Both the position numbers and the translations under genes were made by a program. The notes under the pieces are model-generated. The model searched no databases. It was not told the DNA's origin and was given only the letters and a program-made list of their open reading frames with translations. From Chytridium lagenaria (Eukaryota > Chytridiomycota > Chytridiomycetes > Chytridiales > Chytridiaceae), in NCBI GenBank assembly GCA_025449115.1, contig JAHLKC010000051.1, forward strand, positions 1 through 64,000: a stretch of 64,000 nt of DNA, given 5' to 3'. Positions within the stretch are counted from its first letter, which is position 1. Every line of letters starts with the position of its first letter. Below, piece after piece: positions 47,114 through 59,305 of the stretch.

Positions 47114-47941
47114 ATGGATCCACCATTTCTGGATTACTATGCCCTCCTTCAGATCTCACACCGCAGCACCACAGATGAGATCAGAAAGGCCTTTAAAAAA
47201 CTAGCTCTCAAGCACCATCCGGACAAGGCCAAACAAGAAAAGAACAATGCTGCCTCCACCTCCACCTCTTCATCATCATCCACCAAGAGATCATACAATT
47301 CAATAGATCCTGCAGCCGTTTTTATCCAACTCCGTGAAGCGGTTGACTGTCTCACCGACTCATCAAAGCGAAGCCATTACGACAATGAATGGAAAAAGAA
47401 GCGCCGACATGATCGTGCATCATTTACGCAACAGAGTAGCGACACTGTGTTTGAAGAGTGGAAGATCACACCCGAGGATGAAGAGAGACGCAAGAGACGA
47501 AAAAGGGATAAAGAAGAGTTGGAGATGAAGGAAAAGGATGCAATAGATCTTGAACGGAAACAAAAGGATGATGATAAGAAGGAGAAGGAGAGGAAGAGAC
47601 GCGTAGAGGAGTTGAAGGATGAAGGGAAAAGGAGGTTGAGTGAGATGGAATTACGGATGGAGGAGATGCTGCAAAAGGCATATACAAAGAAAGATGAGGG
47701 GATGAGGGTGTTCCATGGATGGCAATCACCTGAGATATCAGCACCAGCATCAGCATCAAGAGATCAGTCCTTTTTCCCTTTCAACAATTATTATCAACAT
47801 GTACCAGCTCCAACTACAGCAACAACAACAACAACAACAACGGCATTTTTATCAGAATCACGTCCTCCTGTATTAAAAGAAGATTACGAAATGGAGATTC
47901 TCCGACGGATGAGAGAAAAGAAAAAGTCTCAGAGTAAATAA
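47114..47941 (+). CDS. J-domain protein (DNAJC17/Cwf23-like), 275 aa
   Basis: A single uninterrupted exon. The J domain opens the protein: DYYALLQISHRSTTDEIRKA, then KLALKHHPDKAKQ with the obligatory HPD, which stimulates Hsp70 ATPase. A long charged coiled coil (residues about 115-195, EERRKRRKRDKEELEMKEKD) and an Ala/Thr-rich stretch with an ACA repeat follow, and the end EMEILRRMREKKKS is basic. J domain at the N-terminus plus a coiled coil matches the spliceosomal DNAJC17/Cwf23 group, but the RNA-recognition motif of human DNAJC17 is not evident. A Ser-rich insert lies within the J domain after HPDKAKQ. Confidence 0.8.
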   Translation: MDPPFLDYYALLQISHRSTTDEIRKAFKKLALKHHPDKAKQEKNNAASTSTSSSSSTKRSYNSIDPAAVFIQLREAVDCLTDSSKRSHYDNEWKKKRRHDRASFTQQSSDTVFEEWKITPEDEERRKRRKRDKEELEMKEKDAIDLERKQKDDDKKEKERKRRVEELKDEGKRRLSEMELRMEEMLQKAYTKKDEGMRVFHGWQSPEISAPASASRDQSFFPFNNYYQHVPAPTTATTTTTTTAFLSESRPPVLKEDYEMEILRRMREKKKSQSK

Positions 47942-47989
47942 ATAAAGTAAAACAAAATGATACCATTTCAACTGCGTCAGAGACTCCTT

Positions 47990-48488
47990 GCCTTCCATTG
48001 AATGAATAGCTTTGCGCAAGGCCCTGGACAACCCTCTCAGTAAGGATTGAAGCTTTGTGGATGCTGTTGCGATTCTGTTCTTCCATTTGACTTACTTTTC
48101 TCCGTTGAGGATCCAGGGGCATACTTCTGCTTACTCCCCGTTGTGCGCACTAAGATGTGATCAATTTCATCTAAGTATGGAATTGTAGGGTCAAAGGTAA
48201 AGGATACCTTCACATTAATATCATTGGCTTTTGGTGGCTGAGCCGTTAACGTAAAAATGTATCTCATCCCAAAGCGTTTTTTTTTCAAAATCTCAATAGC
48301 TGCACTCCAAGGTAACCATGTCCTTCATCAATTCATTGTACTTGACCATACAAGTCCTTGACTGTAGATGGAGCTTGAAACTTTAGCCAACCCGAAGGTA
48401 GACGTGTTAGCGTCGCGGGATTTTACTGCCGACTAGGATTTGCTATTGCAGTGTCAACAGATTGGTTGATCATGCTGTAATCAGCCAT
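47990..48488 (-). CDS. Unidentified gene, protein-like in three frames
   Basis: ATG at 48488 gives MADYSMINQSVDTAIANPSR, then a putative intron. After that come SGWLKFQAPSTVKDLYGQVQ, YNELMKDMVTLEC, a strand-rich stretch with RYIFTLTAQPPKANDINVKV and DPTIPYLDEIDHILVRT, and finally a helical end (NSIHKASILTERVVQGLAQS). Frame changes near 48350, 48300 and 48080 split these parts, so either introns are missed or single-base errors are present. It converges with the J-domain gene, whose stop is within about 50 bp. No family is recognised. Confidence 0.42.
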
Positions 48489-48619
48489 GAGGGTTCGCTG
48501 GCAACGTGCATGAGACGGAGTAATTGGTTTTTAACCTTTGTCGTTGTTGAGCATGAACGGGTAAAGTACGACGAAAAAGCAAGACGATTTTTGTGAATCC
48601 CAATTTGAAAGGACAATAC

Positions 48620-51448
48620 AAAATGGATACATCTGTGGCAGCGAGAAGAAGGAGACAACAACAGCCATTAGAAAGTATTCATTCATCACTATCGCCATCA
48701 CTGTCACTATCACCATCATCACTGTCATCATCACCGGCATCACCATCACCCTTATCGTGGTCGTTAACAGATGAAGCTATTGTTTTTCTTTGGGACAATC
48801 ATCATATGTCCTTGATTCAAACTGCGACGAATCCTCATCAATTCACCACCATATCAGACAACAACCAGAGCTGGGATACCCTGAACTACATCCTTAAAAG
48901 GGACACATATCATCCCATCATCATCATTCACCAATAACGGTTGGAGCCTTGCTTGTGGATGCTCCTAGACAGATAGAGTCAATGAGACAAGGAGGGGAAG
49001 AAGGGGATGATGCTTTGTCAGCAGTGAGAGGTGAAGGCTGTGAATCACAGGCGTTCAATGGAGGAACTTTGAACGCTGATGCCTCAGCTCTGTCATCAAC
49101 AGATCTCAAAGTAAACACTTTTCAGGATGATCCGGCAGGTCGGCTCCTGGATGGAAACACTAAAGTGGATGAAGATTCTCCTTCCACAAACACTGCAGCA
49201 AGAGATACCATGACTTTAGGATCTCCAAGACGCTCCACATCTCATTCTCCATCGTTATCGTCATCTCGCTCACCTTCTCAAGGTTCCAACGCCACCACTG
49301 CCTCGGCTTCACCTGTTTATGATGCCACAAATGTTCCTGCGGGGGTATCGCAAAAGGTGATTCCGGATTGGACGTTGGAGTTAATTGGAGATGGGGATGT
49401 TGTGATGGCAGTAGTCTTTTCGTTTCTTGACGTTGAATCCATTGTACACTGTGAACGGGCATGCTCAAGGTGGCGATCTGCGTCAATGCGGCATGATGAG
49501 GTAGTGTGGTTGCCACATTGGATCAAGATGACGCTGGCGTCGTCTCGCACCAACGCCATCAACAACCTCGCCCTCCCTACCCTTCGTTCAAATGTTCTCC
49601 ATCATAAACGATTACAATGCAACGCTACTGCCATGGCATCGTTATTCGCGGGATACGGTACCATCCCTGTTACCGGTGTGGAATCCACCCATAAATTGCC
49701 GGGACCAGCGTTTGGGCAAAATGCAGGAGGGAAGCGTCACATTCAAATTGTGGTGGGACCTGGAGTGGTGGGAGGACGAGGTGATCAAGATGAAACAGAA
49801 ACTCAACGTGCTTATTTCCTTTCCGCACATCCCGTGGGGTTATCATCTGTGGATCTGTTGGATCCAGCTCTCACTGACATGCAGACGTGGGATCAGCAGA
49901 CAACGCTCCCCCGTGTGACGAGACATTTGGAGCTATCAAAACGGTTGTGTAGTATGCCGACCGCGAGTGGGGGGAAATGGGTTCCCGTTAGTGCTTGGAC
50001 GCCTGGGTTGTCTGGAGTTGGGGAGTCGTTTTTCTTTCTTTCAACCACGGTGGGGGGTGGGACGCCTTTGAAAACCCAATTTGAAGGTGGGAGTCAAGAC
50101 GATTTACCAGCTTCGCGACGGCTCATAAGGTCATATTCTATGCCAAAGTTTGATGATATTCGAGGGGTCCCATTTTCAAGGTCGGAGATGGGGGTGGATT
50201 TAAAGTTGGATTGGGAATCTCAGAGTAATCGTCGTATCCTTCGTCTTGATTTACCCATAGAGTATGGTGATTCTGTGGGATGTTTGAATGATGATACATT
50301 CATCGTTGCGTTTCACTCTGGTCTTGCCGTACACGCGGCAGAATCTTTGGGGCCTTTTGACGATGATCAAGATCCTTTTGACGACTTTTTTTCAAAAAAA
50401 CCCATCACCCATTCTCCTCCTTCATCCCCTTTTGATAAAACCACACCCCCGTCATCACCCTCCTCATCTCCACGTCTCCGTCGCAAACGCAGCTCATCCC
50501 TCCTTCGTCGTCAACTCTCGACTCAATCCCTAACAAACCTCTCCCCATCTCCATCCTCCGCCCATGCTCCCCATCTCTCCCCCTCCCCCTTCTCCAATGC
50601 TACCATCTCCCTCAAACCTCCCAAGACCCTATACTCCTCTGGTCCCTCCCCCGTCCAACCTCTGATCACCGCATCCCCCTCCTCACCTCCACGCCTCATC
50701 TCCTCGCCCACGCCAACTACCCCATCCCATACACCCCTTCCAACCGTTTTCGCGAACGCATCCAACACCTCGTCGACGCTCACGAAGCAACCTCCATTCT
50801 CCTTCGCTCCCCTCACACTGGTCACCTCATCTCAACCCTAGATCTCACAAAACCTCGTCTCTGGGTCCGCGCTCTCCATCTCACCCAAACCCTCCTCATC
50901 GTCATTGCCGTTCAAGCCCCACCCCCAGGTGGTAACGCAGGCATTGTAGACCGTCATCCCATCCTCCGTACTCTCCTCGGTCGTCCCCCATCACAACAAC
51001 AAAACCGTCGTGGTCCTCAACGTCCAAACCCCAACAACTCCACCTCTCTCCCCTCTCATCCTCCTCATCTTCAACCTCTCCTTAACCCCACTTCTCAACG
51101 TCACCATCAACGACATCCTCGTACCCACTGAAGGCTGCGTATTCAATATCACCGTTATCAAACAACATTGTATCCGTATACACACATCCACCAGCATCCC
51201 TTCAATCCATGTTGATGGGTGAAGGCGCTTCTGAACAAGATGTATGGCCAACCCTTCCTACTATCATGAGATTGGATCTGGAGAATCGACGCGTGAGAAT
51301 GTTTCGGAGACGCGCTGAACGGTTTTTAATGCCGAATGCGGGTATTGGAGGGGGGATGAGAGGGGATCCAGGTGGGATGTGGGTCGTTTGGAGAGATGGG
51401 GAGGAAGGGGAAGAGGAGAGGTGTGTGTGGTTGAGAAGACCTTGTTGA
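48620..51448 (+). CDS. F-box protein, two frame breaks
   Basis: The N-terminal part (from about 48620) is Ser/Pro-rich with WSLTDEAIVFLWDNH. After a frame change near 48920 a 630-codon stretch carries an F-box (DGDVVMAVVFSFLDVESIVH...CSRWRSASM, about 49400-49490). A long region with dispersed hydrophobic strands follows (GGKWVPVSAWTPGL, DSVGCLNDDTFIVAF), as in a beta-propeller or other ligand-binding C-terminus. A frame change near 50650 moves to ANYPIPYTPSNRFRERI, HTGHLISTLDLTKPRL and VRALHLTQTLLIVI. Reading ends in MRLDLENRRVRMFRRRAERF at 51448. F-box proteins recruit substrates to SCF ubiquitin ligases. The acting domain is not identified. The breaks may be errors, as in neighbours. Confidence 0.6.
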
Positions 51449-52078
51449 TTTACCCCCTTTAAAATTATTGTTTATTCGTCTACGTTCATTCATGTACAGT
51501 TCCTAATCCCGGCTCATCTCTTATTATTCCGTATTAATTTTTTTTAATTATTCTTCCTAATTATCTTTCCTTTCAATCGTGTTTCTCCACACTTTTTCTT
51601 TAACCTTAGTGGGTGGCCATTTAATATTTCAACACCTTGACTTACTTTAATGTTCTGGGGGCCCTATATCTTTCACGCGACCTCTTTTTTCCTTTGTCAA
51701 AGATTAAATAAAATTACCCTCATCGTTTCTTCACTTTTACGATTATAAAACAACAATATATATATATAAATGATTTATCTGTCTTTATAATCGACGCATC
51801 TTTTCCAGTACTACGATATCAAAAAAAGGTTATGTTAAATAAGCAAGGTGGGGTGAAATTACAAAATGGTATGGTACCGCACACATATTTAAAGCAAAGA
51901 AAAAAAAAAAAAGGTGGGAAAATCTCGTATGCGGAATGTGAAAATAGCATACAGTAAAAAAGGTTTTAGTAACAAAAGTTTTAGAGAAAAGTTCCAATAT
52001 AGAAGAGAACCCCAAATATACCTCCCCCCCACCACCCCCCAATAAACCCCGAAAAATAAAAAATTCATTGCCGAACGT
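51449..52078. other. Convergent 3' spacer
   Basis: A-T-rich sequence with poly-T, poly-A and TATATA runs between the F-box gene (plus) and the methyltransferase (minus). No gene is seen. Confidence 0.5.
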
Positions 52079-53560
52079 TCATTCCAGCCCAAATAGACCC
52101 CACATCAAAAACTCATCCCCAATCCCACCCCACATCGACCCCCCTCTCTCCAGATCCTGGCTCTCCATATTCTCTCTCTCAAGCCCCGTAACCTCCGCAT
52201 CCTCTCTCTCAAACCCACTACCATTCACATCCTCTCTCTCAAACCTACTAACATTAACATCCTCTCCCTCAAACCCTGTAACCTCCACATTCTCTCTTTC
52301 GAACCCGCTAATATTCACATCCTCTCTCTCAAACCCCGTAACCTCTACATTTTCTCTCTCGGACCCTCCAACCTCCACATCCTCCTCCACATCTCTCTCA
52401 AACTCTCTAACCTCCACATCTTTCTCCCCATCCTCTCTCTCAAACCCCCTAACCTCCTGATCCATCTGTACCTCAATCTCCACCACCTCATCCCCATCTT
52501 CCATCATCCCAACCCCCTCCCCCATCTCCCTCCCATCACCCACCCCCTCATTCTCTCTCTCCAAATTCCGCACCCGTTTCTGCGTTGACAACGAAATCCG
52601 TTTCCGCGATGGTGGTCTCAAAGGCGGCGGATAGTCCTCCCCATCACTAATCACAATCACCCCCACATCCTGCGTTACATCTTCCTTACGGTGTCTTCGA
52701 TCCAAAAACGCCCGGATCTTGCGTGGGGGCTGTACGGGAGTTTCGGGGCTTGAGGAACGGGATGGTGCGTTATGACGTTGGGGGGCGGCTAAATGGGTGG
52801 GAATGGCGGAGGGCTGTTTTGAATTACGTTGGGTGGAGGGAGATGGAGAGGGAATAGCGGACAGATGTTTTCCATTACGTTGAGTTGAGGGAGGAGGTGC
52901 GGATGCGTCTATTGTTTCATTTAAGTCTATACCGGATTCCTGTGCTTTACGTTTCCGTGAAGAAAGAGGTTGTGGTTGTGGTTGAGGTTCTACATCTACT
53001 TCAAACCCGTCGAAAACATCTCGACGATTCAGCGATAATTTGTAGCTCCTCAAACCTCGGCGCGTTCCTTTCTCATCGTTATTCAACTCCACGCGTTTAT
53101 CTCTACTCTTCCTCTTTATCATGGTACTTGACCTTGGTTTCCCCCCACGTTGAATTTCCTCCTCGTTCTCATTCACCACCCTCGTTTCCACGCGTTTATC
53201 TCTACTCTTCCTCTTTGTCATGCTACTTGATGTCGGTTTACTCCCACGTTGAATTTCCTCCTCGCTCTCATTCACCACCATTATTTCTACAGGTTTATCT
53301 CTACTCTTCCTCTTTTTCATGATAGTTGATGTTGGTTTTCTCCCAAGTTGTATTTCTTCCTCATCCTCGCTCACATCCACCACCCTCATTTCAACCTCAT
53401 CCTCACTCTCATCCATCCTTATTTCAACATCATCCTCGCTCTCATCTATCCTTATTTCATCCTCACTCTCGCTCTCGTCCATCCTAATTTCAACCTCATT
53501 CTCGCTCTCGTCCACCCTCATTTCAACCCCATCCAATCTATCCCTCGCTCTAGCTTCAGC
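52079..53560 (-). repeat. Low-complexity repeats coding the methyltransferase tail
   Basis: Three repeat families are read in frame: RMDESESEDEIRIDESEDD-type acidic units (about 53350-53560), three copies of a unit with SMTKRKSRDKRVE (about 53080-53340), and about ten copies of GFEREDVNISGFERENVEV-type units (about 52150-52440). They are the cause of the many spurious plus-strand frames here. Confidence 0.85.
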
Positions 53561-56510
53561 GATAACTTTGGTGATTTCACATCCAACCGCAAAACCAAGC
53601 GTCATTGGAACCGCATTCGCAATCTGCTTGATCACAGATTGAGCGCTTCCCGCGAATAACTTAATCTCGTTGGGCGGGAACCCTTGCGCGAGAGCTGCCT
53701 CGTGAATGGTGATAGGGCGGTATTGAGTGGGATGAGTGGAAACGTTCCCCTGATAAAAGCAGTGGGTTACGAAAATATGAATACGAGGAAAACAAAAGTG
53801 AATAATATAATATTAACTCACATTTTCGTCCGTTTGGAAATTAGATGTTATCGTACCAAACAAACCATCTTTATGGAGTTTTCTCTTTGGTAACGTATCA
53901 ATGTCGTACTGCCGGGATGTGAGGTTATGAAACGGGTATTTTTTGTTTTCCTTTGTGATATGAATTTTTTTTAGTACATCTTCAAATCAACGAAACATAA
54001 TTTGAAGAGGTGTAAGGAATATAAAAAAAATAAGAACCTTATTTGCTGGTAGCGGTTCAGGTAGGTATCCGATAGTATCTTCAACGCTCACTCTTAGACA
54101 AGGTGCCGACTTATACTCCCGAAATGCCGCTTCTTTACTCGCATCACTAAATAAACCAACGAAAATTAGAGCGTCCACCAAAAAATATACAAAAAAAAGG
54201 CGCATAGACCGAAAAACTTACCCTTCATCGTCAAGCCCCGCCAAAAAAAACTTATCAAACCGTACATCGTTGGCTGCGTGAAATGAGTCGGCGTTGGAAG
54301 CTTAGGCGACGGGATCATAGTTGCTAATTGACATTTTAAAAAATTACGAAAAAATTACTAAACTACAAGCCTTACATGTCGCAATTATGAAGTATCGATT
54401 TCGCCCTTGCGGTACACCGTGAGATGCCGCGTGAAGAATGCCGTGCTGAACTTTATACCCGAATGAAATGAGAAACGCTAAAAGCGCATTCACGGGAGTC
54501 TCGAGCTCAGATCTATTCGTGTTCTTGTCCTCTTTCCATTTCTGATATCGCGCAAAGTTGCTGTTATGGAAGGAAGAAAGAAGGAGATGACAAGTAATTA
54601 AAATAAAAAGTGAGCGAATAACTAAATTACAGGAAAAGAAAAATACTTACGCAACGTTTTCTAAAATAAACACCTTTGGCTGAAAAAACTCAATGTAAGA
54701 GGCTAGTGTAAGAATGAGCGTACGGTCTTCAGCTCTCGCGTTCCGATTCAACCGACTCCACGGTCCACACGCCAGCCCGCCTACAATAAGATCAAACGAA
54801 CCCTTTTTCTTCGCTCAGACAAAGACCATACACCATACAATATTCAAATTAAAATACCTTTCGGTAATCCGAGTACCATTTTTTGATTCCAGACATCTTT
54901 TTTCGCTGATACGCTTGAATTGGAACGTTGATATCCTCAACATGCGCCACTGGCAATCTGCTTGGACTAACCCCTCGAAACCTTGCCCGATCGTTGAATG
55001 TTTTGCAAGCATCCCTATCCAAATCAATGGCAGCCTTAACTTTGCAAAGGCCTGCATCCGCCAACGCAAAGGCGAGACTTCCGGTCCCCGACATGAGCGC
55101 GAACGCGGAGAGAGGGTTAATCTTGATGAAGGCTGAGCTGTACTTGTGGAGGTCACATTTTGCGGATGCGTTCCGGAAAAAAAACTGAGACAACAGATGT
55201 AAGAGACTCGGGCGGTGGTAGGAAAAGGAAATTATTCCACTTACAAAACGGCCAGCACCATTGTAAAGAAGATGTTGTGGCAAGTCCTTTTTTAATTCAA
55301 CATACTCCACGTAAACCACCTCGGTCCCAACTTCCTCTAAAATTCTATCCCAGTCACTAAAAAGCTCTTCCTGGTTCGTCCAAATCAACTCGTTAGGGTG
55401 AGATGCTTCATCGTGTTGCGGTCGAATAAACTGCCGAAGAACGAGACTTGGCTGGCCGTCCTTGCTTACAGCAAATCTGACCACCTCTCCAATGTCTTCC
55501 TGGTGAGCATCTTCGAACCACGTACGGCGCACTGTCAGGAACTCGCCAGGATGAAACTGCCGACGCCGAACATCCTTTTCGGCCTTGGCCCTGACGCACT
55601 CAGAAATTTCTTTAAATCCGGCCGGCGTGGTTGTTTTTTTTGCTGGGAAAGGATTGTCGACGCACTCGCAAATATCCTCGATGCTTGCTGCGGCTTCTGC
55701 AAAAACTTGGGGAATTTCGACGAAATTCAAGTCGTCACGATCGTACAGCATGGGACAAAAAAAGTCAAAGTTGACGGCATCACTAGGTCTTTCTGATAAA
55801 ATATAGCACTTTAAATAAGCTTGAATTTATGAGAGAAAGAACACACGTACTAAAGTAGCCCCATTTCACGGAGACTTTGCGAAGGATTGTGTCAAAGTCC
55901 AACCAAAAATAATTGCACTCGCAGTGCTTCGAAGCAAAGAGCTTTTACCACGTTAGCAGAATGACGCTAGACTAGACTTACGATCTTGTTATTGTGAAAA
56001 TCCGACAGCCGATATCCAGACCCCCCGAGAATAGTTTGATGCGGCATGCTGCGTCATTTTAAGAAAGAATGTATACGAAGGGGCTTTGACTTACTAGAGC
56101 CATACTCCTCGTACTCCGTTTACCGCGTGAACGCTGGTAATTCGCAATACCCACATGTCCATGCTTTCCCCAAGGTTGTTGTTCTTCAGGACGACACAGT
56201 CCCAGGCTTCAGATCTTCAGGCCCGAAATGCTCGATAGCTGAGTATTGCACCATCAGCTATGCAAATGATGGAACTCTATACTTACGCTTTTGTGGAGGT
56301 TTATAGCTGGCCCGTATATCCTCAATGCTCGGCGGCTCATCTGCAGGAGAGAAATAGAATGTTGCGTGAAACCGAGAGTAAGAAACAGTTTCATATTTTC
56401 CCCTGCATTCACCTGATGAATGACCAGCGCTTCTCATGTGGTCAGCGTACATTGAGAAGAAGGACCGAACACGAGCGGAGACCTTCTTCTGAGCCTTCGG
56501 GGTCTTCATA
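52079..56510 (-). CDS. DIM-2-type DNA cytosine methyltransferase with a repetitive C-terminal tail
   Basis: DNA 5-cytosine methyltransferase. Exons (plus-strand coordinates, 5' to 3'): ends at 56413; 56340-56287; 56238-56095; 56048-55982; 55926-55851; 55792-55245; 55184-54858; 54808-54651; 54560-54376; 54323-54222; 54146-54038; 53950-53822; 53749-52079. Two BAH-like domains come first (GTVVLKNNNLGESMDMWVLR; FHPGEFLTVRRTWFEDAHQE). Then the catalytic motifs: I (LSAFALMSGTGSLAFALADAG), II (AAIDLDRDA), IV (GGLACGPWSRLNR, nucleophile Cys kept but preceded by Ala rather than the usual Pro), VI (FILENV), VIII (GVPQGRNRYFII), IX (YRPITIHEAALAQGFP) and X (VIKQIANAVPMTLGFAVGCE). BAH-BAH-MTase is the DIM-2/DNMT1 order. 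The last 480 residues are repeats of acidic and Lys/Arg segments. One frame shift near 54280; the 5' end is unresolved. Confidence 0.86.
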
Positions 56511-56701
56511 TATCGTGAATGGGGGACTGCTCATACAAACCCTTTTTCTGACAAACCTCAACGTGGTTTTTTTCCACATCATCAATCCATTTCTGCAAAA
56601 CTCTCAACCGTCGAAGGAGTCCGACATCACAGAATCTGAGCAAGAGATTTAGTTGCCAGCTACAGCTTCAAGAATTGAGTCAGCGTCTATCGCCACCAAG
56701 A
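56511..56701. promoter_or_regulatory. Divergent region between the methyltransferase and ZPR1
   Basis: The ZPR1 ATG is at 56702, and the methyltransferase 5' end is within about 190 bp on the other strand. A minus-strand open stretch at 56520-56650 (RVLQKWIDDVEKNHVEVCQK) looks protein-like and may belong to the methyltransferase N-terminus, so its first exons could run into this region. No TATA box is evident. Confidence 0.45.
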
Positions 56702-58679
56702 ATGATTCCCAGCGTCGAAGAGACAGTTTCCACCCAGCCAGGAGATGCTGTGGAGAAGCCAGAGAGACTATTCAAGGACATTGATGGGGATCAAGAGGCC
56801 ACTGTCATTGAGAGTCTTTGCATGAACTGTGAGGAACAGGTGTGTGCATTGCATACTCTGTGCTGTTGTGGCTAAGACATTTGTGCGATTGTAATAGGGA
56901 ATCACTCGTCTTCTTCTGACCGTCATTCCCCATTTCCGCGAGGTCATTATCATGCATTTTGAATGCGAGCATTGTGGATTCAGCAACAATGAGATTCAGT
57001 CGGGTTCCATGATCGCTGAGAAGGCCTTGAAAATCAAGTGTGTTATTGAAAACAAAGAGGTGAGTGTTTTCGACATGAAGTGGTACATTAAGCTGAGGTC
57101 TTTACTATTCTACCCCAATATATTCTAACATGCTGTTCTTTTTTTAGGACCTCAACAGGCAGGTTGTGAAGTCGGAATCTGCCTCTGTTAAGTTTGAAGA
57201 ACTGGATTTCGAAATTCCGGCAGAGACTCAGCGTGGAGTATTGTCCACGGTCGAAGGCATCATCAGCAAATCAATTGAAGGTTTATCTGCCCTTCAACCT
57301 CAGAGAAAGGTAAATGGCTATTGTTTTCATTGGTATTAGAATTTAGACTGATTTGGTCTTTCAAATCATATAAAATATAGCTCATCGATGAAAACATTTA
57401 CAACAAGATTGAGGAGGTCCTCGACACCCTTCGAGGCTACCTAGAGCTCCGTAACGTCCCCTTCACCGTCAGCATCGATGATCCCGCCGGAAACAGCTAC
57501 ATTGAAAATTTGAGCGCACCAAAGAAAGACCCAAAACTTCTTTACCTCGTTTATCCTCGTACCCGCGAACAGGACGAGTTTCTTGGTATGGGTGCTCCGG
57601 CGCAGGAGCAAGAGGAAGAAGTGGATGAAGACCTCGCCAAGGAAGTTCATATCTTCCATGGAAACTGTTCTCGATGCAATGCGCCTAGCGACACGAGGAT
57701 GCATCTTATAGGTATGATATCCTCGTTTTGTGTTATTGTCTGTTTAGAATTTTGTTGCATCAACTCTAATGTTTTCTTAGATATTCCACACTTTAAGGAG
57801 GTTGTGATTATGGCGACAGATTGTGAAACTTGCGGGTACAAGAGCAACGAAGTGAAGGCGGGTGGTCCAATTTCAGCTCAAGGCAAGAAAATTATTTTGA
57901 AGGTCACCGAGAAAGATGATTTAAGTCGTGATATTTTGAAGGTGCGTTCTCCACATAAATACTTGATCATTATTATTAACTTTTTACTCAAGTCGGAGAC
58001 CTGTGGCCTTCAAATCCCTGAACTTGACCTCGAGCTCAATCCCGGAACGCTTGGCGGAAGATTTACGACTGTCGAAGGACTTCTTACGCAGGTACACGAG
58101 GAGCTGACAAGCCGTGCAACTCCTTTCTCGTCCGGAGACTCAGCCGATGAGACCAGAAAAGCGGCCTTTGCGAGATTCCTTGACCGACTTCAAACGGTAA
58201 ATAAGGAATTATTAAGCTGTGCTAGACTTTCCCCTTGGGTTCAGATTTAGTAATAATGTGAAATTTTGTCTAGGGCCATCAACTTTAGGTTCCTTACACT
58301 CTTATCCTTGACGATCCTCTTGGAAACTCGGTAATTTAGACTTTCCGCCTTTCCTTTAATTTCGGAAATTGCCTTCCTTCATCACTCTTACCGTCTTTGA
58401 TTTTCTCGTAGTACTTGCAAAACCCGAACGCGCCCGACGACGATCCCGAAATGACGATTGAGCTGTAAGTCTCAGCATCCCATCTCATTTTTTCGGAAGT
58501 TATGTATATCTGACCTTTTTTATGTTTGGTGTTTTAGTTACGATCGCACGTTTGAGCAGAACGAGGATCTCGGACTTAACGATATGGTGCTTGAGGGATA
58601 TGAGCAGCCCGAGGAGGGGGAAGAGAAAGATGAAAAAGAGGAGGTGAAGGAGGATGTTCCTGCTTCCGAGCAGGCATGA
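56702..58679 (+). CDS. ZPR1: Zinc-finger protein ZPR1
   Basis: ZPR1 is a conserved chaperone-like protein of translation elongation factor 1A biogenesis, with two zinc-finger/A-B domain halves. The first half shows CMNCEEQ, then after an intron (donor about 56837) GITRLLLTVIPHFREVIIM and CEHCGFSNNEIQSGS. The second half repeats the design: FHGNCSRCNAPSDTRMHLI, then DIPHFKEVVIMATDCETCGY and KSNEVKAGGPIS. After that GGRFTTVEGLLTQV, PYTLILDDPLGNS, then YLQNPNAPDDDPEMTIEL and YDRTFEQNEDLGLNDM are family-typical. About eight exons, all GT-AG. The acceptor before PYTLILDD is the one uncertain junction. The C-terminus is acidic (EEGEEKDEKEEVKEDV) and the frame ends at 58679 without breaks. Confidence 0.93.
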
Positions 58680-59305
58680 TATAAACTCTGTCATCTATCT
58701 CATTCCACAATACGCTCCGCATATCGCTGTCACCCAACCCTTTCGTTGTCGCTATAATTCACCCTATTTCTTCTTTCAATTGGGAACGTGTGCCCAACCC
58801 GTCTACACTGTTTTTGTTGCTTTATAATTATGTCCTTTTGTTTATTTGGAATGAGTAGGTAGTAATCACTTCAGTTTTTGGTGCCTCTTTTATCGTTGAT
58901 GATAGCTGAAATAACACAGGAAAACCGATTTTATAGAGTACTATGAGAATACCGTGTTGGCCTTAACCAACCCAGACATTTGCGCACAACAGTCGGCTAT
59001 TGTCCCAAAATTCGTTGCCTTCTTTCATTGCTGTTGAAACCATCAAGGTCTGATCGAAAAGAACCAACTCGACACAACATGAGCGACAATATTTTATTTT
59101 AAAAAAACATAATCAGCCAGCATCCCACCATACTCATACACTCCTCAACGGCTAATCTTTATGATACGTCTGACCTAAATCTCAGACGCTGACACCCAAC
59201 ACAAACACATATCTGTCAAAAATTTAAGAAAAAACCCCCCAAGCATATCACATAAATGGATTCCTCCCACCCCCACCCTCCACCTCCTTCACAGCCTCCT
59301 TCAAA
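58680..59305. other. Convergent 3' spacer
   Basis: Between ZPR1 (plus) and the ArfGAP (minus). No open frame with support is seen; a short A-run (about 59100) may belong to polyadenylation. Confidence 0.5.

Noticed and set aside
52885..53659. Plus-strand open frames opposite the methyltransferase tail
   Set aside because: They are antisense translations of the minus-strand repeats.
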